Below are positions 8,854 to 15,885 of a stretch of 64,000 nt of DNA, piece by piece (position 1 is the stretch's first letter; every line of letters starts with the position of its first letter). The notes beneath the pieces are model-generated. The model saw only the letters and a list, made by a program, of their open reading frames with translations. It searched no databases and was not told where the DNA came from. This stretch comes from Caulobacter sp048541825 (GTDB taxonomy: Bacteria; Pseudomonadota; Alphaproteobacteria; Caulobacterales; Caulobacteraceae), in the NCBI RefSeq assembly GCF_048541825.1, contig NZ_CP183332.1, positions 1,674,001-1,738,000 of the forward strand, in the 5' to 3' direction. The translations under genes and the position numbers were made by a program.

Positions 8854-10650
8854 CTAGCCGGGATAGGTTTCCGCCAGCGTGTGAGCCACGTCCTGCATCG
8901 TGGGCGACCAGTCGTAATAGTCCGACGAGGAGAAGCAGCGGATCTGCGGGTACCAAGGCAGGCTTTCCGTGCCGAGGCGGGTCCAGGAAGCCGCGCCGCT
9001 GATCTGCCAGACATTGGCCCCGCAGGCGCCGGCCAGGTTGATGGTCGCATTCGAGAAGCCGATAATCAGATCCATGGCGCAGCACAGCGCGGCGACGTCA
9101 TCGAGATCCTTCTTCAGATCGATGCCTTCGGGCTGCCAGATATCCACCCCGAACTCAGCCTTGGCGTAGGCGATCTCTTCATCGCAGTCGCCGTACTGCA
9201 GATTGACGAAGGTGACACCGGGCGTTTCAAGGATCGGGCGCCACAGGTCGAAGGGCGAGAATTGGCGCGCCCTCTCGCCATTCAGCTTGAGGCTCTTCCA
9301 GAGCAAGCCGACCTTGGGGCCCTTGGGCGCGGCTTCGAGTTGCTTGCGCCAATGGGCGACGCGCTCGGGATCCGCCACCAGGAAGTTGGGGCGCTTTGGG
9401 AACGACTCCACCGACGGGCGCAGCACCGGCAGCAGTGAGCCGATCGGAGCCCACTGGTCGATCTTGCTCCAGTCGGAGATGTGGGGCGCCGTGCGACGCA
9501 CGCGACCTTCAAAGGTCACCGTTCGGTGTGCGGTGACCTCGGTGCTGGGAAAAGAGCGCTGAAAAAGCGGGATCAGGCGTTGCTCGACGGCGATCGACAG
9601 CGCGCCTTCGGGGCCGATGGCGTCCAGGACGTCGGGCAACATGTTGGCGAACATCACTTCGTCGCCAAGACCCTGTTCGGCACAGATCATCATGTGCTTG
9701 CCTGCCAAGGGCTGGTCAGCCGACCAACGCGGTGCGTCGATCAGGAAACGCGGCGCGTCGGACAGGTCGGGCGAGAAGCGCGACTCGTAGGCATCCCAAC
9801 CTTCGCTGACGCGGCCCAGGCAGAGAAGAATCGTCGACCTGGCAAACTGCATCATGGCCAAGTCTTCAGCAGAGTCGACGTGAGCAATGGCCGCCTCACA
9901 ATCCTCGAGGGCGCCCGGGACATCGCCCAGATCAAGGCGGGCATAGGCCCGGTTGTGATAGCCCTTGCCAAAATCGGGGGCGAGGCGAAGCGCTTCGTCG
10001 AAGAAGGTGAGGGCCTGCTGACCATCGCCCAGGCTGCACATCACGGTGCCCAGGGTGTTCCAGAGGATCGGCTGGCTCTGATCGGCCATGATGGTTGGCC
10101 GAAGAATGTCGATGGCTTCGGAGCATTGATTGAGGTCGCGAAGGGCGCAGGCCAGATTGTTGGTCGCTTCCACGCAGTCGGGGCGGGCCAACCGGTAGTG
10201 CGCGAAGAACTTCGCCGCCAGTTCCGGCATGTCCATACGATAGGCCAGTCGCCCAAGGTCGCCCGCGACGGGGCCGTGGTCCGGCAACAACTGCAGCGCC
10301 GCCTCGTAGGCGCGCATCGAGGAGACAAAGTCGCCGTTCTTTTCGCGGGCGATGGCCAGGACGTGCCAGGCGACGCCTTGCCGCTCATCCTTTTCCAGCA
10401 CTTCCAGCGCCAGCGAATCCGCTTTCTGGAAGTCGCGTGAGTGGATCGCCGCAATCGCCTGACCAAGCAGACGGGCTGTTTCGCGGTTTTTGAGCTCGCT
10501 GGCGGCGCGGTCGAGCCTTGCGAGGGCCTCGAGCGAGGCAGAATCACCCATGGTCGTTCCAGCGATTCCTCGCTGGACGATCGCCGCCGCAGTGATCTCC
10601 TGCTGGGCCAGCGTGCTGCCGGAACCCTCGAGGGCGCGTTTGCGGGACAT
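8854..10650 (-). CDS. flmG: FlmG-like TPR glycosyltransferase, flagellin glycosylation (older name FlbA)
   Basis: 598 residues. The N-terminal half (about 40-310) is a run of tetratricopeptide repeats; the C-terminal half has the signature EQGLGDEVMFANMLP (about 330) and a late glycosyltransferase motif, FSNATINLAGACGANVW. In Caulobacter, FlmG binds flagellins through its TPR part and transfers a pseudaminic-acid type sugar. The position, divergent from flbT-flaF and beside three flagellin genes, fits that role exactly. The ATG at 10650 has AAGG upstream; a second ATG at 10551 is possible. Confidence 0.8.
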   Translation of the reverse strand: MSRKRALEGSGSTLAQQEITAAAIVQRGIAGTTMGDSASLEALARLDRAASELKNRETARLLGQAIAAIHSRDFQKADSLALEVLEKDERQGVAWHVLAIAREKNGDFVSSMRAYEAALQLLPDHGPVAGDLGRLAYRMDMPELAAKFFAHYRLARPDCVEATNNLACALRDLNQCSEAIDILRPTIMADQSQPILWNTLGTVMCSLGDGQQALTFFDEALRLAPDFGKGYHNRAYARLDLGDVPGALEDCEAAIAHVDSAEDLAMMQFARSTILLCLGRVSEGWDAYESRFSPDLSDAPRFLIDAPRWSADQPLAGKHMMICAEQGLGDEVMFANMLPDVLDAIGPEGALSIAVEQRLIPLFQRSFPSTEVTAHRTVTFEGRVRRTAPHISDWSKIDQWAPIGSLLPVLRPSVESFPKRPNFLVADPERVAHWRKQLEAAPKGPKVGLLWKSLKLNGERARQFSPFDLWRPILETPGVTFVNLQYGDCDEEIAYAKAEFGVDIWQPEGIDLKKDLDDVAALCCAMDLIIGFSNATINLAGACGANVWQISGAASWTRLGTESLPWYPQIRCFSSSDYYDWSPTMQDVAHTLAETYPG

Positions 10651-10674
10651 TAGGTAAGCCTTGCGGATTTGGAG

Positions 10675-10714
10675 TTAACCATCCTGTGAGGCAGTATGTT
10701 TAACTGAGTCCTAA
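10675..10714. promoter_or_regulatory. Candidate CtrA-type sites between flmG and flbT
   Basis: TTAACCAT at 10675-10682 matches the CtrA half-site octamer, and 10700-10714 reads TTAA-N7-CTAA, one base away from the CtrA full site TTAA-N7-TTAA. Both lie in the divergent promoter region. CtrA control of flagellar genes is known in Caulobacter; binding here is inferred. Confidence 0.4.
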
Positions 10715-10837
10715 GCTGCGGCTCACGGTCGCAGGGTCAGCAAGACAGCGTTAACCCGACCCGGCCTAACTTTATCTCGACCCGCCGATCCTGGCGGACC
10801 GGGCTGCCGTGGCGATTGCAAAGAGGAGCGGCATAAC

Positions 10838-11263
10838 GTGCCTTTGAAGCTTTCGCTGAAGCCCGGCGAGAAGTTCGTGTTGAACGGTGCGGTGGTCCAG
10901 AATGGCGACCGTCGCGGCGTTCTCGTGCTCCAGAACAAAGCCTCCGTCCTTCGGGAAAAGGATATCATGCAGCCGGATCAGGTGACGACGCCATCGCGTC
11001 GCATCTACTTCCCCGTCATGATGATGTACCTGGAAGAAAGTGTCGCGGAACGGTTCTACGAGGACTTTGCCACGCGCCTGAACGAGTTCATGAGTGTGGT
11101 GCGCAACCCGGCCGTGCTGGCCGATTGCATCGCGATCTCAAAGCACGTCATGGCGCGCGAATACTATAAAGCGCTCATGTTGAGCCGAAAATTGATCGAG
11201 TACGAAGACGAGAGGTTGGGGCATGTCTCTTCGAGCCTATCAGCAGGCGGCGACGAGGGCTGA
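10838..11263 (+). CDS. flbT: FlbT, post-transcriptional repressor of flagellin synthesis
   Basis: 141 residues, the normal FlbT length, with the characteristic start PLKLSLKPGEKFVLNGAVV and the motif PSRRIYFPVMMMYL. FlbT binds the 5' leader of flagellin mRNA and blocks its translation until the hook and basal body are complete. The start is GTG with GAGGAG a few bases upstream. Its last 41 bases overlap flaF, so the two are translationally linked. Confidence 0.95.
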   Translation: MPLKLSLKPGEKFVLNGAVVQNGDRRGVLVLQNKASVLREKDIMQPDQVTTPSRRIYFPVMMMYLEESVAERFYEDFATRLNEFMSVVRNPAVLADCIAISKHVMAREYYKALMLSRKLIEYEDERLGHVSSSLSAGGDEG

Positions 11264-11585
11264 AAATCCGCGTGAGCTGGAGTATCGCCTTTTCGGGCAG
11301 GTGACGCGCGCCCTTATGGACGCGTCGCAGGCTCCAGAGGACGATATCGCAAAGCGGATCGACGCACTCGACTGGAATCGCCGGGTTTGGTCGGCGATGG
11401 CCACCGACTGCTCGCTGCCCGAAAATTCGCTCGCGCCCGAACTGCGCGCAAGCATCATTTCACTCAGCCTTTGGGTCGGTCGCCACTCCAGCGCGGTCAT
11501 GCGCAAGGAGGAGGATTTTGAGCCGCTGATCGATATCAACCGCACGATCATGCAAGGCCTGGCGGGACGCGTCGAGGGCGCCTGA
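11223..11585 (+). CDS. flaF: FlaF, flagellin synthesis and secretion activator
   Basis: 120 residues with the FlaF pattern (YQQAATRAENPRELEYRLF, then LSLWVGRHSSAVMR). In Caulobacter FlaF acts opposite to FlbT and is needed for flagellin translation and export, probably as a flagellin chaperone. The ATG lies inside the end of flbT in another frame; a strong hairpin follows the stop. Confidence 0.93.
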   Translation: MSLRAYQQAATRAENPRELEYRLFGQVTRALMDASQAPEDDIAKRIDALDWNRRVWSAMATDCSLPENSLAPELRASIISLSLWVGRHSSAVMRKEEDFEPLIDINRTIMQGLAGRVEGA

Positions 11586-11598
11586 ACCATCAGGCGCC

Positions 11599-11605
11599 AA
11601 TTGCC
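11599..11605 (+). promoter_or_regulatory. Possible FlbD (ftr-like) half-site upstream of fljL
   Basis: AATTGCC about 130 bases before the fljL -24 element, matching the right half of the better dyad at 12700-12712 upstream of fljK. Distance suits a sigma-54 enhancer. Weak on its own. Confidence 0.25.
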
Positions 11606-11627
11606 CAGCTCATTTAGGTAGTTCCTG

Positions 11628-11664
11628 CCGCCCGGCGAATGTTGCATTCGTCGGGCGGTTTCGT
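11628..11664 (+). terminator. Hairpin terminator after flbT-flaF
   Basis: A 14-base-pair stem with one G-U pair (11628-11641 with 11645-11658) and a three-base loop, followed by TTTCGTTT. It separates the flbT-flaF transcript from the fljL promoter. Confidence 0.75.
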
Positions 11665-11734
11665 TTCCGGATCAATTCCATAAAAAACTTATAAAAATCA
11701 TAGGCTTAGATTTGGACGCCATGGTGCGTCCAGC

Positions 11735-11749
11735 TGGCCCGCCCCTTGC
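11735..11749 (+). promoter_or_regulatory. Sigma-54 promoter of fljL
   Basis: TGGC (11735-11738), seven bases, TTGC (11746-11749): an exact -24/-12 sigma-54 core, 71 bases before the fljL start. Late flagellin genes in Caulobacter use sigma-54 with FlbD. Confidence 0.85.
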
Positions 11750-11819
11750 GATGGTTACCGTAGGCAAAACGCCCAGCCGGCTCGCGCCGGAGAAATCCGA
11801 CCAAAACGGTAGGTGACCT

Positions 11820-12638
11820 ATGATGAACTCAATCAACACCAATGCTGGTGCGCTCATCGCACTGCAAAACCTCAACTCGACCAACTCGGAGCTTGCAACA
11901 ACCCAAGGCCGCATCAACACCGGCAAGAAGGTCGCCAACGCCAAAGACAATGGCGCGATCTGGTCGATGTCCAAGCTGCAGAGCAGCAATTCGAGTTCGT
12001 TGAATGCCGTGAAGGATTCCCTCCAGCGCGGTCAGTCGACGATCGATGTTGCACTCGCAGCTGGCGATACGATCACTGATCTGCTCAGCAAGATGAAGGA
12101 AAAGGCCCTGGCCGCTTCCGACACCTCGCTGAACACCGCGAGCTTCAATGCCCTGAAGGCAGACTTCGAGTCGCTGCGTGATCAAATCACCAAGGCGGCC
12201 ACGAATGCCACGTTCAACGGCGTCAGCATCGCTGACGGCACGACGGCGGCTCTGACCTTCCTGGCAAATGCCGATGGCGTCGGTTTCACCGTTACCGCCA
12301 AGACGCTGTCCCTTACCGGCATTGGCCTGGCGGCCGGTTCGACCTTCACCGACGCGGCTACGGCCAAGACGATGATTGCCACGATCACGACTGCTCTCAC
12401 CACCGCGACCAACAAGCTGTCGTCGCTGGGCACCAATTCTGTCGGTCTGGACACGCACCTGACCTTCATTGGTAAGCTGCAAGACAGCCTGGAAGCGGGC
12501 GTGGGCAATCTGGTCGACGCGGATCTGGCGAAGGAAAGCGCCAAGCTCCAGTCGCTGCAAACCAAGCAGCAACTGGGTGTGCAGGCGCTGTCGATCGCGA
12601 ACCAGACGCCGCAATCGATCTTGTCGCTGTTCAAGTGA
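11820..12638 (+). CDS. fljL: Flagellin FljL (alpha-flagellin, 27-kDa type)
   Basis: 272 residues. It has the conserved flagellin ends: N-terminal MNSINTNAGALIALQNLNST and C-terminal AKLQSLQTKQQLGVQALSIA before a final LSLFK, and a short variable middle, as usual in Caulobacter. It is secreted through the flagellar export channel and polymerises into the filament. It is next to flaF and is followed by a very similar flagellin, the fljL-fljK order of C. crescentus. The ATG at 11820 is followed at once by another (MM); either may be used. The two genes differ mostly in the central 150-190 region. Confidence 0.93.
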   Translation: MMNSINTNAGALIALQNLNSTNSELATTQGRINTGKKVANAKDNGAIWSMSKLQSSNSSSLNAVKDSLQRGQSTIDVALAAGDTITDLLSKMKEKALAASDTSLNTASFNALKADFESLRDQITKAATNATFNGVSIADGTTAALTFLANADGVGFTVTAKTLSLTGIGLAAGSTFTDAATAKTMIATITTALTTATNKLSSLGTNSVGLDTHLTFIGKLQDSLEAGVGNLVDADLAKESAKLQSLQTKQQLGVQALSIANQTPQSILSLFK

Positions 12639-12646
12639 TCTGACAC

Positions 12647-12680
12647 GCCGGACGACCTTCGGGTCGTCCGGCGCCTCCTT
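12647..12680 (+). terminator. Terminator of fljL
   Basis: Perfect 11-base-pair stem (12647-12657 with 12662-12672) closed by a TTCG tetraloop, directly after the fljL stop and followed by CTCCTTT. Confidence 0.75.
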
Positions 12681-12699
12681 TACCCGGCGCCTAGTGCCC

Positions 12700-12712
12700 G
12701 GCAATAATTGCC
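12700..12712. promoter_or_regulatory. Dyad GGCAAT-A-ATTGCC, candidate FlbD enhancer for fljK
   Basis: A perfect 6+1+6 inverted repeat about 105 bases upstream of the fljK -24 element. Position and CGGCAA/TTGCC core resemble the ftr elements bound by FlbD in Caulobacter flagellar promoters (recalled, not checked). Confidence 0.45.
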
Positions 12713-12718
12713 TGCGAC

Positions 12719-12753
12719 CAGAGACCCCCGGCAGCTTCTGCCGGGGGTCTCTG
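12719..12753. other. Very strong 16-base-pair hairpin between fljL and fljK
   Basis: Left arm 12719-12734 and right arm 12738-12753 are perfect reverse complements around a three-base loop. There is no T run, so it is not a simple terminator for either direction. It lies between the candidate enhancer and the fljK promoter. Confidence 0.7.
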
Positions 12754-12817
12754 TCGTAAACAGAACTATAACGCAAACTTTTCAATGGCTTGTAGGATCT
12801 TGCCGGGTCGGCAGCTT

Positions 12818-12832
12818 TGGCCCGGTCATTGC
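12818..12832 (+). promoter_or_regulatory. Sigma-54 promoter of fljK
   Basis: TGGC (12818-12821), seven bases, TTGC (12829-12832), again an exact -24/-12 core. It would give a leader of roughly 60 bases, the region where FlbT binds in C. crescentus fljK mRNA. Confidence 0.87.
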
Positions 12833-12905
12833 TTCCTAGGCTCCAGAGCAAAATGCTCCCGACTGTCAAAATGACGTCGGCCTGCCTTGAAAAGGATCCT
12901 TCGTA

Positions 12906-13727
12906 ATGGCGATGAACAGCATCAATACGAACGCCGGCGCGCTGATTGCGCTGCAAAACCTGAACTCCACCAATTCGGAACTGGCGACCGTCCAGCAGCG
13001 CATCAACACCGGCAAGAAGGTGGCCAGCGCCAAGGACAACGGCGCCATCTGGGCGACCGCCAAGAACCAGTCTTCTATGGCGTCGTCGTTGAACTCGGTT
13101 AAGGACTCGCTGCAGCGCGGTCAGTCGACCATCGACGTGGCCCTGGCCGCCGGCGACACCATCACCGACCTGCTGGGCAAGATGAAGGAAAAGGCCTTGG
13201 CCGCTTCCGACACTTCGCTCAACACTGCCAGCTTCAACGCCTTGAAGGCCGACTTTGAATCCCTGCGCGATCAGGTGACCAAGGCCGCCACGAACGCGAA
13301 GTTCAATGGCGTCAGCATCGCCGACGGCACCACCACCAAGCTGACCTTCCTGGCCAACTCGGATGGTTCGGGCTTCACGGTCACCGCCAAGACCCTGTCG
13401 CTGGTCGGCCTGGGCCTGACGGCGGCGTCCAGCTTCACTGACGCCGCCACCGCCAAGACCATGATCACCACGGTGAGCACGGCCCTGGGCACCGCGACCA
13501 ACAAGCTCGCCTCGCTGGGCACCAGCTCGGTTGGCCTGGACACCCACCTGACCTTCGTCGGCAAGCTGCAGGACAGCCTCGACTCCGGCGTGGGCAATCT
13601 GGTCGATGCTGACCTGGCCAAGGAAAGCGCCAAGCTGCAGTCGCTGCAGACCAAGCAGCAGCTGGGTGTGCAGGCGCTGTCGATCGCGAACCAAGCTTCG
13701 TCGTCCATCCTGAGCCTGTTCCGCTAA
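12906..13727 (+). CDS. fljK: Flagellin FljK (major alpha-flagellin, 25-kDa type)
   Basis: 273 residues, nearly identical in both ends to FljL and very close to C. crescentus FljK, including SLQRGQSTIDVALAAGDTIT and the C-terminal ANQASSSILSLFR. Forms the bulk of the distal filament. The ATG has AAAGGA upstream. It is followed by a strong terminator. The high similarity to fljL over long blocks suggests gene conversion between the two. Confidence 0.95.
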   Translation: MAMNSINTNAGALIALQNLNSTNSELATVQQRINTGKKVASAKDNGAIWATAKNQSSMASSLNSVKDSLQRGQSTIDVALAAGDTITDLLGKMKEKALAASDTSLNTASFNALKADFESLRDQVTKAATNAKFNGVSIADGTTTKLTFLANSDGSGFTVTAKTLSLVGLGLTAASSFTDAATAKTMITTVSTALGTATNKLASLGTSSVGLDTHLTFVGKLQDSLDSGVGNLVDADLAKESAKLQSLQTKQQLGVQALSIANQASSSILSLFR

Positions 13728-13736
13728 CGAACAGAG

Positions 13737-13773
13737 GAGGCGGGTCCACCCTGGGCCCGCCTCCGTCTCTTTC
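13737..13773 (+). terminator. Terminator of fljK
   Basis: A 13-base-pair stem (13737-13749 with 13753-13765, one G-U pair) with a three-base loop, followed by GTCTCTTTC. Confidence 0.75.
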
Positions 13774-13826
13774 AGGCTTGAAGGCGAGGAGAACCCGCAC
13801 CACCAGAGGACGCCGCCGCGTAGGCG

Positions 13827-14153
13827 ATGGCGCAAGGAGAGATGGAAACCAAAGCCGCTCTGTCGGCCGTCGCAGCCGATCCGGTCCCTTCGGGGCAATA
13901 TTCTATTGTGACCGCCCCGGAGCCATCCGCGGGCGCTGTTGTCGTTTCCGAATCGCGCGCTGATTCGGCCGAGCCTCAGCCGGGCGACCTCCGCCTGGTG
14001 ATCGAGCAGGACGAGGACAGCGGGGCCTTTATCTACAAGACCGTGGATCGCCGAACGGGTGAAACCCTGCAGATCCTGCCGCGGGAAGACGTGCTGAAAC
14101 TCAAGCACGCCGCCAATTATGATCCAGGCGACGTTTACGACGGCCTGACCTAA
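13827..14153 (+). CDS. flaG: FlaG-family flagellar protein
   Basis: 108 residues. The C-terminal half has the FlaG pattern (LRLVIEQDEDSGAFIYKTVDRRTGETLQILPREDVLKL), also found in FlaG of other bacteria, where it affects filament length. The N-terminal 50 residues are low complexity. Start is uncertain: the ATG at 13827 has only a distant AGAGGA, while the ATG at 13842 has AAGGAG almost touching it. It lies between two flagellin genes. Confidence 0.82.
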   Translation: MAQGEMETKAALSAVAADPVPSGQYSIVTAPEPSAGAVVVSESRADSAEPQPGDLRLVIEQDEDSGAFIYKTVDRRTGETLQILPREDVLKLKHAANYDPGDVYDGLT

Positions 14154-14223
14154 CGCGCCTCAGGCGCGTGCTTTCACCCTGCGGCGCACCGTCGCGGGGA
14201 TAGCTCGTTATGGTTTATTTCCG

Positions 14224-14231
14224 TTAACCAT
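14224..14231 (+). promoter_or_regulatory. CtrA half-site upstream of fljJ
   Basis: TTAACCAT about 100 bases before the fljJ start, in an AT-rich patch. A weak sigma-54-like core (TGGC at 14254-14257, then GGGC eleven bases on) is present but lacks the TTGC of fljL and fljK, so fljJ may be controlled differently. Confidence 0.35.
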
Positions 14232-14329
14232 AACCTTACCTTCTGATCTTAGGGTTGGCTCCGTGAGGGCTCGCTCGCTGAAAAGCGCGCGAACCAAACC
14301 CGGAAAAAATTTCCGATCGGAGGCCGCGA

Positions 14330-15163
14330 ATGTCGCTCAGCGTCAACACCAATCAGCCCGCGCTGATCGCTCTGCAGAATCTGAACAAGACCAACGACGA
14401 CATGCAGGGTGTACAAACCCGCATCAATACGGGTCTGACAGTTTCAAGCGCCAAGGATAACGCGGCGGTCTGGTCGATTGCCCAGGAACAGCGCGCGGAT
14501 ATGAACGCGCTTTCGGCCGTCAAGATGAGCCTGGATCGAGCGACCTCCGTCGCCGATGTCGCTCTGGCTGCGGGCGAATCGATCTCGGATCTGCTCAGCC
14601 TGATGCGCGAGAAGGTCGTGGCGGCCAAGGACACGTCGCTCACCACCAAGTCTCGCCAGGCTCTGAATGCCGACTTCCAGGGACTGGTCAAGAATCTCAG
14701 TCAGGTTCTGTCTAGCGCCAGCTTCGATGGCGCCAACCTCCTGAACGGCAGCCTGAGTGTTGATGTCTCATTCCTGGCGGACGCCGACGCCGCTACGGCG
14801 ATCACGCTAAACCTGCAGAATCTGTCGCTGGGCGGGACGATCAACACCCTCACCGCCACCGACGACATCCTGGATGTCACCAACGCCACCAGCGTCCTGA
14901 CCCGCCTTGACGCCACCATGGGCGCGGTGAACCAGGCCGTCGGCAATATCGGTACCCAGGCCAAGCAGATCGAGGCTCACCATAGCTTCGTTTCCCGCCT
15001 GTCGGACGTCCTGGAAACCGGTGTGGGCAACCTGGTCGACGCAGACCTGGCCAAGGAAAGCGCTCGCTTGCAGGCCCTGCAGGTAAAGCAACAGTTGGGC
15101 GCCCAGGCGCTCTCCATCGCCAACTCGGCGCCGCAGATCATTCTGAAGCTCTTCAACGGCTAG
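14330..15163 (+). CDS. fljJ: Flagellin FljJ (29-kDa type)
   Basis: 277 residues with flagellin ends but clearly diverged from FljK and FljL throughout: LSVNTNQPALIALQNLNKTN at the N-terminus and a last residue block IILKLFNG. In C. crescentus FljJ is the hook-proximal minor flagellin. GGAGG precedes the ATG. It lies third in the cluster, before flmH and flaEY. Confidence 0.93.
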   Translation: MSLSVNTNQPALIALQNLNKTNDDMQGVQTRINTGLTVSSAKDNAAVWSIAQEQRADMNALSAVKMSLDRATSVADVALAAGESISDLLSLMREKVVAAKDTSLTTKSRQALNADFQGLVKNLSQVLSSASFDGANLLNGSLSVDVSFLADADAATAITLNLQNLSLGGTINTLTATDDILDVTNATSVLTRLDATMGAVNQAVGNIGTQAKQIEAHHSFVSRLSDVLETGVGNLVDADLAKESARLQALQVKQQLGAQALSIANSAPQIILKLFNG

Positions 15164-15252
15164 CCCTGAGGCGCAGACTTCGTGTCAGCGCCCTAGTCCA
15201 TCGGCAGCGCGCAAGGTACGCTTTGAGAAGGTGTCAGGGGGAATCGGCCGGG

Positions 15253-15807
15253 ATGATCGACCTTCGCGGTTTACAGGATCAGGATGAGGGCGTGCTGTTT
15301 CAGTGGCGCTCGGAACCTGAAGTCGATCGCTGGATGTCGGACGCCGCTTTCCCCAGCCGCGACGCCCATGCCGCCTGGTTTGACGGCCTTCGCAACGATC
15401 CTGACATGCGCGGCTGGATGATCACGCGAGCAGGCACGCCTGCGGGCCTTTTGACCCTCTCTGGCTTGCTGAGTCATCACCGCCGGGCGAGTTGGAACTG
15501 GTTTCTGGGCTCGGCCGAGGCCAGAGGCCGCGGCGTCGGCCGCGCCGCCCAGGTGCTGGGGCTTGATCGCGCTTTCGGAGAGCTTGGCCTGCACAAGGTT
15601 TTTGCTGAGGTGATGGCCGACAATGACGCCGCGCTGAAGGCTCAGGTCGCGACCGGATTTCGGCGTGAAGGCTATCTGCGGGGGCATGTTCTCAAGAACG
15701 GCATTGCCCGCGATGTCGTGCTGCTGGGCATCATGGCCTCGGAGTGGGGTCAGTTGCGCGAAGCGGCGCGTCGCGGCTTGACCGAAGCGCACCTAATCGC
15801 CGCGTAA
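15253..15807 (+). CDS. flmH: GNAT acetyltransferase, FlmH/PseH-like (pseudaminic acid synthesis)
   Basis: About 184 residues with the GNAT fold; motif A is GSAEARGRGVGRAAQVLGL and motif B follows in LHKVFAEVMADNDAALKAQV. PseH-type enzymes acetylate the 4-amino sugar precursor of pseudaminic acid. Its place inside the flagellin cluster, with flmG at the other end, fits FlmH. The ATG at 15253 is preferred over a TTG at 15223. Sugar specificity is inferred from context and family. Confidence 0.75.
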   Translation: MIDLRGLQDQDEGVLFQWRSEPEVDRWMSDAAFPSRDAHAAWFDGLRNDPDMRGWMITRAGTPAGLLTLSGLLSHHRRASWNWFLGSAEARGRGVGRAAQVLGLDRAFGELGLHKVFAEVMADNDAALKAQVATGFRREGYLRGHVLKNGIARDVVLLGIMASEWGQLREAARRGLTEAHLIAA

Positions 15808-15885
15808 CCAAAGGCCTTAACGAGTTTTCAGCGTTACGCGTTCAAATATAAGCGGGGCGCTCCGCGCGCCCCGACAGGACCCGCC

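Noticed and set aside
11829..14108. A 759-codon open frame on the minus strand across the flagellin genes
   Set aside because: Antisense shadow of fljL, fljK and flaG; the translation repeats itself only because the two flagellin genes are alike.
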